Assembly (NCBI GenBank): GCA_022775805.1
Contig: JALFKB010000075.1
Coordinates: forward strand, 1-39,029
Length of the DNA stretch: 39,029 bases
Direction: 5' to 3'
From: Clostridiales bacterium
GTDB lineage: Bacteria; Bacillota; Clostridia; Peptostreptococcales; Anaerovoracaceae
Shown: piece after piece, positions 1 through 8,121 of the stretch
How the letters are laid out: each line of letters begins with the position of its first letter
Numbering within the stretch: the first letter of the stretch is position 1
Program-made: the position numbers and the translations under genes
Notes under the pieces: model-generated
The model's database searches: none
What the model was told of the DNA's origin: nothing
The model's input: only the letters and a program-made list of their open reading frames with translations

Positions 1-1
1 T

Positions 2-124
2 ACAATATTATTCATATTTCTGCTGATACTTTCAACAGCCGGTCTTGCTGCATATGTTATGCAGAATGCATTCGGATATGATATTACTTTTGTGGAATTT
101 TTCCAGATGATAACGGACAATTAG
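2..124 (+). CDS. C-terminal end of a membrane protein (5' truncated by window)
   Basis: Reading from base 2 gives 40 codons ending in TAG at 122-124. The first 20 or so residues are strongly hydrophobic (…ILFIFLLILSTAGLAAYV…) and read as a transmembrane helix, followed by a short polar tail. A strong terminator starts 18 bases after the stop, which supports a real gene end. The protein family cannot be named from this fragment. Confidence 0.55.
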   Translation, partial: TILFIFLLILSTAGLAAYVMQNAFGYDITFVEFFQMITDN

Positions 125-142
125 AAATACTAAGCAATCAAG

Positions 143-178
143 AAAGGGCTGCTGCACTGATAGTGCAGCAGCCCTTTT
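143..178. terminator. Strong bidirectional intrinsic terminator
   Basis: A perfect 16-bp stem (143-158 with 162-177) closes a three-base loop, with A and T runs on the two sides. It lies between the end of the plus-strand membrane protein gene and the end of the minus-strand CofE-like gene, so it probably serves both convergent transcripts. Confidence 0.9.
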
Positions 179-207
179 ATTTCATTGCATTCCTGCCTTT
201 GCAGGTT

Positions 208-1392
208 CTAGTTGTCTGTGTAAACGTCGAAGTAGCCCTGAATGTAGATGAAAGGTGTTCCCTTGTCACCGGAGCCTGATGTCAGGTCGCAGAATGAACC
301 CAGAAGGTCTGTGAGCTGACGAGGAGTTGTTCCCATCTGGCCCTCGATTCCGGCTTCCTTTTCTCTGATTTTCTTCTCGATTGCAGCCTGGAGTTCAGCT
401 CCCTTAAGGTCAGCGAATTCGTTGTCTGCCAGATACTTCAGCTTCAGTTCGTGAGGCTGTCCCTCAAGACCTGCAGTGTATCCCGGTGATACTACAGGGT
501 CTGCAAGCTCCCAGATCTTTCCTACCGGATCCTTGAATGCACCATCACCGTAAATCATTACTTCAACAGTCTTTCCTGTCTTTTCCTTAAGATCTGCCTG
601 AACGCCTTCAACAAATTCCTGACAGTTTATCGGGAACAGCTTAACCATTCTGTCTGTTGATCTGTTGCATCCCAGAATTCCGTACTGAGGATTGTATCCT
701 GAACCGTCAATTGGCTCTGTCATGATATCGTCAAGACCGATAACTCTCTTTCCTCCTGCTGCCTTAACTGCTTTCTTTGTTCTGAAACGTGTATGAATGT
801 CTGCACAGATTACATTGTCTGTGTATTCCAGAATCCTTCTTGGGTTGTTGCAGAATATGATTTCCGCTTCAGCTCCCTCGTCGTTTATGAGCTGAGTGTA
901 GTATTCTGGATAGTTCATGTTGGTGAAAGGATGAGTTGCAGGACCGAAGTGCTTTTCGAACTCTTCCAGGGTGAGCAGATCTGCGAATGGATTCAGACCC
1001 GCCTCTTCAACCTTCTCAACGTCCACAAGGTGGTTTCCAACCTCATCGCTTGGATAGCTGAGCATTACAACAACTTTCTTGGCTGCCTGGGCAATAGCCT
1101 GCAGACAGATGGCGAATCTGTTTCTGGATGTGATAGGAAATACTACTCCGATTGTCTCATCGCCAACCTTGCTTCTGATGTCCTGAGCCATCTGGTCGAT
1201 TGTTACGAAATTCTTCTGAGCTCTGGCAAGAATTGATTCTGTGACAGCCAGAACGTCCCTGTCTCTGATTGTGAAATCTCCACCCTCATGGCATGCCATA
1301 ACAGTGTCCACAACGATCTTTCTGAGGTCGTCTCCCTCCTTGATAATAGGGGCTCTCAGACCTCTTGATACTGTACCTATTCGTCTTTCCAT
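208..1392 (-). CDS. CofE-like protein (coenzyme F420-0:L-glutamate ligase family), function unknown
   Basis: A 394-residue protein whose N-terminal part resembles the F420-0:gamma-glutamyl ligase family: a GLRAPIIKEGDDL segment, then DRDVLAVTESILARAQ, matching the family pattern of a long wait-state loop followed by 'DGDVLVVTSKIVSKAEG'. Known CofE adds glutamate to the cofactor F420 in archaea and actinobacteria and is about 250 residues, so this protein has a long extra region. No other F420 gene is in the window and F420 is not expected in Clostridia, so the substrate is probably different. The start was moved 10 codons inside the longest frame, to the ATG at 1392, because AGGAG lies 6 bases before it. 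A promoter is visible at 1451-1479 and the gene appears monocistronic. Confidence 0.65.
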   Translation of the reverse strand: MERRIGTVSRGLRAPIIKEGDDLRKIVVDTVMACHEGGDFTIRDRDVLAVTESILARAQKNFVTIDQMAQDIRSKVGDETIGVVFPITSRNRFAICLQAIAQAAKKVVVMLSYPSDEVGNHLVDVEKVEEAGLNPFADLLTLEEFEKHFGPATHPFTNMNYPEYYTQLINDEGAEAEIIFCNNPRRILEYTDNVICADIHTRFRTKKAVKAAGGKRVIGLDDIMTEPIDGSGYNPQYGILGCNRSTDRMVKLFPINCQEFVEGVQADLKEKTGKTVEVMIYGDGAFKDPVGKIWELADPVVSPGYTAGLEGQPHELKLKYLADNEFADLKGAELQAAIEKKIREKEAGIEGQMGTTPRQLTDLLGSFCDLTSGSGDKGTPFIYIQGYFDVYTDN

Positions 1393-1450
1393 AAGTTTCT
1401 CCTTTAATCTATTTAATGACACATCTTAACTGTTTTGACGGTATCCCACC

Positions 1451-1479
1451 AATATAATTATATATTTATTCCCTGACAA
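1451..1479 (-). promoter_or_regulatory. Sigma-A-type promoter of the CofE-like gene
   Basis: On the minus strand TTGTCA (1479-1474) and TATATT (1456-1451) are separated by 17 bp. Each box differs from consensus at one position. The predicted start lies about 50 bases before the ATG at 1392. Confidence 0.7.
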
Positions 1480-1500
1480 ATACAACTGTAACAGAATAAA

Positions 1501-1528
1501 CAAACCCGATTATCGCTAGATAATCGGG
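1501..1528 (-). terminator. Intrinsic terminator after the deoR-type gene
   Basis: A perfect 10-bp stem (1505-1514 with 1519-1528) with loop GCTA. On the minus strand it is followed by TTTG TTTA. It sits 95 bases after the stop codon of the DeoR-type regulator and would end the hom-SEC-C-trmL-deoR transcript. The T tail is imperfect. Confidence 0.6.
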
Positions 1529-1622
1529 CTGTTTGGTGTGTAAGTTTATATTATTAAATAAAATTGGAATCTGATTATATTATATATGAAATTCATACAA
1601 TGTCAATGGTTTTGTATAAACT

Positions 1623-2375
1623 TTATATAATATTTATTCCATTTTCTTTGAAATACTTTTTGTATTCTTTATCGTAGGCGCCGTCGGTGACAATTGTCCT
1701 GATGGAGTCAGGCTCCGCGTATCTGATGAGTGCCTTCCTGCCGATCTTGCTGCTGTCAATAAGCAGGTAGCTTTCGGTGGCACGCTCCAGGGCAAATCTC
1801 TTAATTTCACATTCCGTCGGTGAATCCTGGGCGATTCCGCCCTCAATGCTGTATCCCGTTGCCGCCATGAAGGCCTTGTCGATGTTGTATCCGCCAATCA
1901 GCTCGCAGGCGCTGGCGTTGTCAACGGACATTGTATCCTTGTTGAATTTGCCGCCGATAATGTAGAGATCCACATTCTCCGTTCCGGCAATTGAGTTGAT
2001 TGCCGCCAGGTTTGATGTGATTACCGTAACATGCTTGTCGCCAATATAATTGAAAATGCTGGCAACAGTGGTGCCCGAATCAATGTAAATAACATCCCCG
2101 TCATCAATCAGGCCTGCAGCCTTGGCTGCGATGGTGTTCTTCTCGGCCACATGAAGGCTTTCACGGTTTTTGAACTTGTGAAGATGGCCGCCGGTTTTGG
2201 TTATTGCCTTGGCTCCTCCGTACACCTTCTCAATAAGTCCCTGGCTCGCAAGCTCGCTGATGTCCTTGCGCACAGTGGGCATGGCAATCTGGAATTCATC
2301 ACGAATCTGCTCCATGGTCACGAAACCGTTGCTTGATACATATTCTTCAATTTTTTCAAGTCGTTCCTGTCTCAT
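1623..2375 (-). CDS. DeoR/GlpR-family transcriptional regulator
   Basis: A 250-residue protein with an N-terminal winged helix-turn-helix (about residues 1-58: MRQERLEKI, FVTMEQIRDEF, PTVRKDISELASQGLIEKVYGG) and a C-terminal sugar-phosphate-sensing domain of the DeoRC type containing IDSGTTVASI, TSNLAAIN, IIGGKFN and LLIDSSKIGR. Members usually repress sugar uptake and catabolic operons and are released by a phosphorylated sugar. No sugar gene is adjacent, so the target is unknown. It is the last gene of the trmL operon: the stop codon TAG of trmL is part of its ribosome site (TAGGAG), giving a 9-base gap and likely translational coupling. Confidence 0.88.
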   Translation of the reverse strand: MRQERLEKIEEYVSSNGFVTMEQIRDEFQIAMPTVRKDISELASQGLIEKVYGGAKAITKTGGHLHKFKNRESLHVAEKNTIAAKAAGLIDDGDVIYIDSGTTVASIFNYIGDKHVTVITSNLAAINSIAGTENVDLYIIGGKFNKDTMSVDNASACELIGGYNIDKAFMAATGYSIEGGIAQDSPTECEIKRFALERATESYLLIDSSKIGRKALIRYAEPDSIRTIVTDGAYDKEYKKYFKENGINII

Positions 2376-2384
2376 TATCTGCTC

Positions 2385-2867
2385 CTATTTGAGATTTGGA
2401 AAACCCATCTGCCTCAGCGCTTCAAACAGCACGATGGCAACTGAATTCGAAAGGTTAAGGGATCTCAGCCTTGTATCCTCGCTCATTGGAATTCTGATAG
2501 AGCATCCCGGATTGCTTTCCTCCTGCCTCCTGATAAAGTCCCGGGGCAGCCCGGCCGTCTCCCTGCCAAAGAGAATCATATCTCCATCCGCAAAGGCAAC
2601 GCTGCTGTATTCCCGGCTTCCCTTGGTGGTGGCAAGAAACATTCTTCGGCCTTCATACCTGTCCATGAACTCCTGAAGACTCTCGTGAACCTCCAGGGTC
2701 ACATAGGGCCAGTAATCAAGCCCCGCCCTCTTGAGGGATTTGTCGTCAATGGAAAACCCCAGGGGCTTCACCAGATGCAGCACCGTTCCTGTTGCGGCAC
2801 AGCTTCTGGCAATGTTTCCCGTATTTGGCGGGATTTCAGGTTCAACAAGTACAATGTGAAGACTCAT
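2385..2867 (-). CDS. trmL: tRNA (cytidine/uridine-34-2'-O)-methyltransferase, SPOUT class
   Basis: A 160-residue single-domain SPOUT methyltransferase, the normal length for TrmL, which 2'-O-methylates the wobble base of certain leucine tRNAs using S-adenosylmethionine. Diagnostic segments are the N-terminal VEPEIPPNTGNIARSC, the middle motif LFGRETAGLP, and the C-terminal knot segment IPM followed by RSLNLSNSVAIVLFEALRQ. It starts 3 bases after the SEC-C gene stop and leads into the deoR-type gene, so it is in the middle of a four-gene minus-strand operon that begins with hom. Confidence 0.92.
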   Translation of the reverse strand: MSLHIVLVEPEIPPNTGNIARSCAATGTVLHLVKPLGFSIDDKSLKRAGLDYWPYVTLEVHESLQEFMDRYEGRRMFLATTKGSREYSSVAFADGDMILFGRETAGLPRDFIRRQEESNPGCSIRIPMSEDTRLRSLNLSNSVAIVLFEALRQMGFPNLK

Positions 2868-2870
2868 AAG

Positions 2871-3374
2871 CTAGTTCCTGCCGCAGCAGTGCTTGTACTT
2901 CTTGCCTGAACCGCAAGGGCACGGGTCGTTTCTTCCGATTTTCGGTGCTGCTCTTCTTACTGTCTTTGATGCCTTGTACTCTTTAACTATTTCTCTGATC
3001 TTATCCTCTCCCAGAATGTCCATCCACTGTTCAAGTCCGTAGAGATAATCAGCATCTGCCTTAAGCATGTTGTAGAACAGGGTTTCAGGGACAATCTTTA
3101 ATTCGATTTCCGATTCCTCGTCAAAACCTTCCAGTTCCTGCTTTGTTTCAATGCTTTCGTTTATTCCGTCAAGGAAGCCCATGAAGATTACAGGGCGAAC
3201 TTCGTACTTTGCTGCCAGTTCTCCCAGCTTTCCAGTCATCTTCTCATCGGGATGATCCAGAATGTCGCTGTAGATTTTTGTCTCTGCGCCGCTGTATTCC
3301 TCCCAGAACTCATTGAAGGTTTCCTGTGTCTGGTTTTCGATAAGGTCCTGCCACTGTTCAAATAATGTTGCCAT
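2871..3374 (-). CDS. SEC-C zinc-binding motif protein of unknown function
   Basis: A 167-residue acidic, mainly helical protein ending in the zinc-binding SEC-C motif [18 protein letters not shown], which contains the C-x-C-x8-C-C ligand set also found at the end of SecA. The rest of the protein (about 140 residues) is not recognised. SEC-C tails often mediate contact with ribosomes, SecB or other partners, but no role can be read here. AGGAG lies 6 bases before the ATG. The gene follows hom by 17 bases and precedes trmL by 3 bases. Confidence 0.8.
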   Translation of the reverse strand: MATLFEQWQDLIENQTQETFNEFWEEYSGAETKIYSDILDHPDEKMTGKLGELAAKYEVRPVIFMGFLDGINESIETKQELEGFDEESEIELKIVPETLFYNMLKADADYLYGLEQWMDILGEDKIREIVKEYKASKTVRRAAPKIGRNDPCPCGSGKKYKHCCGRN

Positions 3375-3391
3375 AGTATTCTCCTCTTCTG

Positions 3392-4360
3392 CTATATTGC
3401 CTTTGCAATTTCTGTTACATCACCAAGTACTGCGCTGCCTGTCGGAAGCGGGCCTGCTCCCGGACCGTAGAACATGAGCTTGCCCACAAGATTGCCCTTA
3501 ACGTAGACAGCATTGAATTCCTCAAGAACTCCTGCCAGCGGGTGGTAGTTCTTAATGAATGTAGGGCGCACCTCGTATTCAAGCTCCCCGTCTTCCCTGA
3601 GGGTTGCGTGGGCGATGAGCTTGATAACACAATCCTTGGCCCTGGCCTCTTCAATCTTTTCCTTCGTAACCCCCGTTATTCCCGTACGAGGAATCTCTGT
3701 CGGAGGAACGTATTTATCGAACATGAGTGCCATGAGAATAGAGAGCTTGTTTGCAGCATCGATACCCTCCACATCAGCCGTTGGGTCCGCTTCGGCGAAG
3801 CCCTTGATCTGGGCATCCTTGAGAGCATCCTCATAGCTCATGTTTTCTTCCGTCATCTTGTAAAGTATATAGTTAGTTGTGCCGTTCACAATACCCAGAA
3901 CCTCTGTGTACTGATTTACTGCCGCGCATCCGGAAAGAGGTGTGAGCACCGGAATTCCGCCGCCTACGCTGGCCTCGAATCTGAACTGCACACCTGTTTT
4001 AGCCGCTGCCGCGTGGAGTCTCTCCCAGCTTGCCGCCACAGCCGCCTTGTTGGCAGTAACAACATGCTTGCCTGCCAGAAGCGCCTTCTCGATAAACGTT
4101 GACGCCGGCTCAACTCCTCCCAGAAGCTCAATTACTATATCAATATCCGGATCCTCTGTTATTGCTTCGATACTGTCAACAAACTGCTCCCTTGATACAG
4201 TAATGTCTCTTTCTCGATCAATGTCCTTCTCGAGAATCCTGGTGATGCTTACCTTGCCCCCCACCAGCTTCTCAATCTTTTCTCTGTTCATTTCCAGAGC
4301 CTTGTATGTTCCTGTGCCGATATTGCCCAGTCCCAGAAGTCCGATTCTTATTTCCTTCAT
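3392..4360 (-). CDS. hom: Homoserine dehydrogenase, catalytic core only
   Basis: Reduces aspartate semialdehyde to homoserine, the branch step to threonine and methionine. The Rossmann motif [11 protein letters not shown] is at residues 8-18, NKAAVA near 105, the substrate region [30 protein letters not shown], and the catalytic [21 protein letters not shown]. At 322 residues it lacks the C-terminal ACT regulatory domain found in the roughly 430-residue Bacillus-type enzyme, so threonine feedback through that domain would be absent (inference). It is the first gene of the hom-SEC-C-trmL-deoR operon. Upstream, AAAGGA lies about 11 bases before the ATG, and a 7-codon mini-frame (4380-4357) overlaps the start. 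Confidence 0.92.
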   Translation of the reverse strand: MKEIRIGLLGLGNIGTGTYKALEMNREKIEKLVGGKVSITRILEKDIDRERDITVSREQFVDSIEAITEDPDIDIVIELLGGVEPASTFIEKALLAGKHVVTANKAAVAASWERLHAAAAKTGVQFRFEASVGGGIPVLTPLSGCAAVNQYTEVLGIVNGTTNYILYKMTEENMSYEDALKDAQIKGFAEADPTADVEGIDAANKLSILMALMFDKYVPPTEIPRTGITGVTKEKIEEARAKDCVIKLIAHATLREDGELEYEVRPTFIKNYHPLAGVLEEFNAVYVKGNLVGKLMFYGPGAGPLPTGSAVLGDVTEIAKAI

Positions 4361-4399
4361 TCCGATCCGTTTCCTTTCATATTTATATTAAACTATGAC

Positions 4400-4408
4400 A
4401 TTATATCA
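4400..4408 (-). promoter_or_regulatory. Extended -10 promoter of the hom operon
   Basis: On the minus strand the perfect extended -10 TGATATAAT occupies 4408-4400. No good -35 hexamer is visible, which is normal for extended -10 promoters. The predicted start is about 33 bases before the hom ATG. Confidence 0.55.
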
Positions 4409-4431
4409 CAAATTGCTGCTCTGTTGTCCCT

Positions 4432-5466
4432 TTACTGTTTGTTTATGGGTTTCCTTGGCTTTTTGACCTCGAGGTTCTCCGCCTTTCCCCCTGCCGCCAG
4501 GATTTTCCTGATGGTTCTGAAGTTAACATCCTTCGGATCCATGTCGAATTTGCTCTGATGTTTCAGCATCTCCTCGTGCCGCATTCTTTCTTCCTCGCTC
4601 TTCTTCAAGTGCCCCGGTGGATTCTTCTTGCTGAAGGGCTGACTGGTATCCGCAAATACCTTGTTGCACATTACTCCCAGAATTATTACCCAGGACAGCA
4701 GCAGGAACCAGATCATGATGGCCACCACCGATGACAGAGCGCCGTACATGATATCGTAGTTTGCCAAAGTGCCGGTATAGAAGGAATAAACCCAGCTTAC
4801 CAGCATCATTCCAACAGATGCAAACAGCGCTCCGGGTATTACCGTTCTGAAAGGTCTTCTCACAGTAGGCAGAATGTAGAAGTTGTATCCTATTATAAAG
4901 AAATACAGCACAAAGCCCAAAGGCCACCTGAGCCACATCCAGAAGCTGTCAAGTGCCGATGTATCCTCCACCTTGAACAATTCAAGCGCGCCAAGCAGAA
5001 TAACCTTGCCGTAGCAGAGAATGATCAGGGCTACGACCAGGGAAATCATGGTTAGAAACATTGTTATTATCGCCCTGGCCCTCTCTATGAAATAGTTTTT
5101 TCCTGTGCTCTCTCCCTCTGTAAGGGTATAGTTTGTTATTCTGGCAATGGCGAAGGATGCTCTGGAGCCCGCCCACAGGGCGATAACCAGAAACACCACA
5201 TTACCGAAGCCTATGTAGTTGAACTCAAAGAGACTGTTTATGAGACCTGACATGCGGTTGCCCGTATACTGTTCAATGATTCCCAGAGCCGTTTCGGTGC
5301 TTATGTCAAACAGACCCAGTATCTGCACCAGCAGCAGAAATATAGGCACTACAGACAGCATCAGATAAAAAGAAATCTGTGCCGCGAAGCCATGGTAATA
5401 CGGGTCCTGAATCTGCCTGAACCCCACTATGAACATTCTCTTTAACCGGTTAACCAATTTCGTCAA
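4432..5466 (-). CDS. YihY/BrkB family integral membrane protein
   Basis: A 344-residue polytopic protein of the YihY (formerly BrkB/RNase BN) family. About six transmembrane segments are visible: FAAQISFYLMLSVVPIFLLLVQ, NVVFLVIALWAG, the stretch after IITMFLTMISLVVALIIL, WPLGFVLYFFIIGYNFYILP, the VIPGALFASVGMMLVSWVYSFY segment, and VVAIMIWFLLLSWVIILGVM. The charged C-terminal tail of about 80 residues is cytoplasmic-like. Function in the family is unsettled. The start is a TTG at 5466 with GAGGAA 5 bases before it, overlapping the end of rdgB by 17 bases, which suggests coupled translation. An internal ATG at 5436 is the alternative. Confidence 0.85.
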   Translation of the reverse strand: MTKLVNRLKRMFIVGFRQIQDPYYHGFAAQISFYLMLSVVPIFLLLVQILGLFDISTETALGIIEQYTGNRMSGLINSLFEFNYIGFGNVVFLVIALWAGSRASFAIARITNYTLTEGESTGKNYFIERARAIITMFLTMISLVVALIILCYGKVILLGALELFKVEDTSALDSFWMWLRWPLGFVLYFFIIGYNFYILPTVRRPFRTVIPGALFASVGMMLVSWVYSFYTGTLANYDIMYGALSSVVAIMIWFLLLSWVIILGVMCNKVFADTSQPFSKKNPPGHLKKSEEERMRHEEMLKHQSKFDMDPKDVNFRTIRKILAAGGKAENLEVKKPRKPINKQ

Positions 5467-6085
5467 GTTTCTTCCTCAATGCCGCCAGAGCCTTTGCCCT
5501 GTGGCTGATTCTATTTTTAATCTCTCCGCTCAGCTCTCCGAAGGTTCTGTCATAGCCCTCGGGAACGAACATGGGGTCGTAGCCGAAACCGCAGCTTCCC
5601 CTCTCCTCCGTCAGAAGGTGTCCCTCCACCTCTCCTTCGGCAACTATTGAGCTGCCGTCGGGAAATACCATCGTAATCACAGAAACAAACCTTGCAGTTC
5701 TTTCTTCATAGGGAATATCCTCTATCAGCCGCTGAAGCTTACGGTTGTTCTCCCCGTCGTCACTGTCATCTCCCGGATCCCCCTCCTCCGGCCATATTCC
5801 CGGAAAGGCGGCGAAGCGGGCCGAGTACACCCCCGGCGCTCCCTGAAGGCAGTCAACAACCAGTCCCGAGTCGTCTGCTATCGTTATCTCCCCGCAGAGT
5901 TTCATTATTTGACTCGCCTTGAGGTAAGAGTTTTCCTCAAAGGTTGTTCCGTTTTCTTCAACTTCAAAATCCCCCGGCACCCCTGCCTCATCTCTTGTGA
6001 TGATGTGCATGCCGAAGTCCTTAAGGATTGCTTCTATTTCCACAATCTTGTGTTTGTTCTTTGTTGCTGCTACAATTGTTTTCAT
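5450..6085 (-). CDS. rdgB: XTP/dITP diphosphatase (Ham1/RdgB)
   Basis: Hydrolyses non-canonical purine nucleoside triphosphates (XTP, dITP, ITP) and keeps them out of nucleic acids. Family motifs are visible: MKTIVAATKNKHK at the N-terminus (the SxNxxK-type nucleotide-binding start), TIADDSGLVVDCLQGAPGVYSARFA, GYDPMFVPEGYDRTFGEL and a final SHRAKAL. The 211-residue length is right. The start was placed at 6085 rather than at the more distant in-frame starts because residue 1 then matches the family N-terminus and avoids overlap with the divergent gene. No clear Shine-Dalgarno lies before it. An acidic insertion (EEGDPGDDSDDGENN) is slightly longer than usual. Confidence 0.9.
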   Translation of the reverse strand: MKTIVAATKNKHKIVEIEAILKDFGMHIITRDEAGVPGDFEVEENGTTFEENSYLKASQIMKLCGEITIADDSGLVVDCLQGAPGVYSARFAAFPGIWPEEGDPGDDSDDGENNRKLQRLIEDIPYEERTARFVSVITMVFPDGSSIVAEGEVEGHLLTEERGSCGFGYDPMFVPEGYDRTFGELSGEIKNRISHRAKALAALRKKLDEIG

Positions 6086-6103
6086 GATATCATATTGTAT
6101 CAT
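6076..6103 (+). promoter_or_regulatory. Weak plus-strand promoter candidate between rdgB and the hydroxyacid dehydrogenase
   Basis: TTGTTT (6076-6081) and TATCAT (6098-6103) are 16 bp apart. The only 43-base intergenic space here must hold both divergent promoters, so this element overlaps the start of rdgB. A perfect palindrome ATGATATCAT at 6084-6093 lies inside it. Confidence 0.35.
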
Positions 6104-6128
6104 AAAAAGCGGTAATGGAGGAATATTT

Positions 6129-7046
6129 ATGGAAATTGTATTACTTGACGGATATACCATCAACCCGGGAGATCTGAGCTGGAAGCGACTGGAGCTTATG
6201 TCAGACAAATTCACTGTCTTTGACAAAACTCCACCTGAAAGGGTAGCCTCCAGAATCGGGCTCTGCGACGTGCTGATGACAAGCAAATGCCAGATAACCA
6301 GGGAAATAATGGCAAATGCGCCTAATCTCAAATACATAGGTCTCACCGCCACAGGCTACAACAACGTTGATGTAAAGGCTGCGGCGGATCTGGGAATAGC
6401 AGTTACCAACGTGCCTTCCTACGCCACCGACGCTGTGGCTCAGCACACCATGGCTCTTATCCTGGAAATCACCAACAACGTGGGACTTCACAACCGTTCC
6501 GTCCAGGAAGGGGAATGGACAAGCAGCAAATACTTCTGCTACTGGAAGAAACCTGTAACTCTTCTGGCAGGCAAAAGCATCGGCATCATAGGCTACGGTG
6601 AAATAGGTAAAAAAGTCGCCGAACTTGCAAAGGCCTTCGGCATGACTGTAAACATCTACAGCCGGGATCCCGAAGCTGCCATAAAATCCGATTACGTGTC
6701 ACTGCACTGTCCTCTCACCCCGGAAAACGAGAAGATGGTAAACACCCAGTTTCTTGTTAACATGAAGCCGGGGGCTGTTCTCATCAACACAGCCAGAGGC
6801 GGACTTGTTGACGAAAGGGCTCTGGCCGATGCCCTCAAGGCAGGCTTTATTGCAGGTGCCGCAACTGATGTTCTCACCACTGAACCTCCTGAAGAGGACT
6901 GCCCTCTCATAGGCCTGGACAACTGCATCCTGACACCTCACATGGCCTGGGCTCCTAAGGAGATGCGTCAGCTGGTCATCGATACCCTGGCGGACAATCT
7001 GACCGCATGGCTGGATGACAGAATCGTCAACAGGGTGGAGCGCTAA
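6129..7046 (+). CDS. D-2-hydroxyacid dehydrogenase (glycerate dehydrogenase-like), with a shortened NAD domain
   Basis: A 305-residue NAD-dependent dehydrogenase. The coenzyme site IGYGEIGKKV and the catalytic set are present: Arg in INTARGG, Glu in TTEPPEE and His in ILTPHMAW. It resembles the HprA/glycerate dehydrogenase group that reduces hydroxypyruvate, glyoxylate or similar acids, and the opening MEIVLLDGYTINPGDLSW fits that group well. Compared with my recollection of that group, the loop between the end of the second Rossmann strand (NIYSRDPE) and SDYVSLHCPLTPEN is about 13-15 residues shorter. GGAGG (6117-6121) is 7 bases before the ATG. It is divergent from rdgB and convergent with the PAP2 gene; I see no clear terminator after it. 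Confidence 0.85.
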   Translation: MEIVLLDGYTINPGDLSWKRLELMSDKFTVFDKTPPERVASRIGLCDVLMTSKCQITREIMANAPNLKYIGLTATGYNNVDVKAAADLGIAVTNVPSYATDAVAQHTMALILEITNNVGLHNRSVQEGEWTSSKYFCYWKKPVTLLAGKSIGIIGYGEIGKKVAELAKAFGMTVNIYSRDPEAAIKSDYVSLHCPLTPENEKMVNTQFLVNMKPGAVLINTARGGLVDERALADALKAGFIAGAATDVLTTEPPEEDCPLIGLDNCILTPHMAWAPKEMRQLVIDTLADNLTAWLDDRIVNRVER

Positions 7047-7098
7047 GACGGCCTGTTAATTCACGGGATGTGCTGCTCAACCGAGGCGTTGCGTCCCG

Positions 7099-7599
7099 CT
7101 AGAATGGTCTTCCCATGAGCATAGGCACGATAACCCAGTATCCGGCAGCTCCCAGCACAATGCCTGTTATTGCACCTGCCACAACATCCCGGGGGAAATG
7201 AACTCCTCCCAATACGCGGCAAACAGCAAGGAGCACCCCTGCCAGGGCGATTGCCATCCCCACAGGAGGCCAAAGCACAAAGGCAGTAACGGCGATAATA
7301 AAAATCGAAAATATGTGACGGCTCGGAAATGATTTTCCCGGGCTGTCTTTTTTTATTATCGGCACCGGTGCTCCGGGCATTTCGTAGGGCCTGGGTGCGT
7401 TGAAGCGGCTCCTGAAAATACTCACCATAATAAATGATATTCCCGGCACCGCAACATAGGGCAGAATTTCAATCCACCTGTACACCGGTGTGGACACTGC
7501 CAGATACACGATCATGGCCGGATAGAATATGTAAATTGCCGTGGTCAGAATTCTGTTCACGGCAACTATTGCTTTTGCGTATGCTTTATTTCTTGACAA
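7099..7599 (-). CDS. PAP2-superfamily phosphatase, integral membrane
   Basis: A 166-residue membrane protein of the type 2 phosphatidic acid phosphatase family. The three conserved motifs are present: the RP of NAPRPYE, the FPSRHIFS motif with catalytic His, and CRVLGGVHFPRDV with the final His-x3-Asp. Four to five hydrophobic segments surround them. Likely substrates are lipid phosphates such as undecaprenyl pyrophosphate or phosphatidate, but which one cannot be told. The start is a TTG at 7599 that overlaps the preceding PNPOx-like gene by 14 bases, with GGAAG upstream, suggesting coupling. No good ATG exists before residue 29. Confidence 0.82.
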   Translation of the reverse strand: MSRNKAYAKAIVAVNRILTTAIYIFYPAMIVYLAVSTPVYRWIEILPYVAVPGISFIMVSIFRSRFNAPRPYEMPGAPVPIIKKDSPGKSFPSRHIFSIFIIAVTAFVLWPPVGMAIALAGVLLAVCRVLGGVHFPRDVVAGAITGIVLGAAGYWVIVPMLMGRPF

Positions 7600-8080
7600 G
7601 TTCCTTCGCTTCCTTCCCTGTCATGTGCTCGATATCAATTGCGAATACCAGCATAGGCATTCCTTCCTTCTTCAGATCATCATCGATTCTTTCCTGGGTT
7701 GCTTCAGGCCAGTACTTCAGGGACAGCCTCCTGTGAGCCTCCATGAATTCCTCGCCGAAGTGTTCAAGCTCTCTCACTCTGCCGAAGGCAATGGCGCTTC
7801 GGAAATAAGTAGTGAATTCCTCCCCCACCACCTGGTCCTGGTCTATGACGCAGAAGCTGACCTTGTCGCATTTTCTCATGGCGTCCAGCTTGTGTCCCGC
7901 CTTTGCGCAGTGAAAGTATATCTTATCCTCCCAATACACGAAGCTCAAAGGCACTGCATACGGGTAGTCCCCGTCTCCCAGAACTGCCAGCACCCCCGAG
8001 GTGGCTCTGTCAAGAACTTCAATTGTTCTCTCTCTGGACATTTCCTGCTTGTTTCTTCTCATTTCTCTGAATTCTGCCAT
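7586..8080 (-). CDS. Pyridoxamine 5'-phosphate oxidase-like flavin protein (NimA-like)
   Basis: A 164-residue split-barrel protein of the PNPOx-like family. SGVLAVLGDGDYPYAVPLSFVYWEDKIYFHCAKAGHKLDAM is the typical flavin-binding start of the Nim/nitroimidazole-resistance group. Members bind FMN or haem and usually have an unknown reductase role; nothing here shows the true substrate. The chosen start at 8080 has a GGAGG 5 bases before it and is 7 codons inside the longest frame. The gene follows the PEPCK-like gene by 41 bases and overlaps the PAP2 gene, so the three may form one operon. A paralogue of similar length is at 31956-32438. Confidence 0.85.
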   Translation of the reverse strand: MAEFREMRRNKQEMSRERTIEVLDRATSGVLAVLGDGDYPYAVPLSFVYWEDKIYFHCAKAGHKLDAMRKCDKVSFCVIDQDQVVGEEFTTYFRSAIAFGRVRELEHFGEEFMEAHRRLSLKYWPEATQERIDDDLKKEGMPMLVFAIDIEHMTGKEAKELVKK

Positions 8081-8121
8081 ATTCTCCTCCTCAAATCTCA
8101 TTTGATACAGCTTCTTCGATT

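Noticed and set aside
5997-6128. 44-codon N-terminal extension of the hydroxyacid dehydrogenase
   Set aside because: It overlaps rdgB on the other strand, and the ATG at 6129 has a GGAGG site and fits the family start.
6086-6352. Long N-terminal extension of rdgB
   Set aside because: It overlaps the divergent dehydrogenase gene and is absent from the family; the start at 6085 fits RdgB proteins.
7047-7098. A terminator between the convergent dehydrogenase and PAP2 genes
   Set aside because: Only very short complementary stretches (GGGA/TCCC) and no T run are seen.
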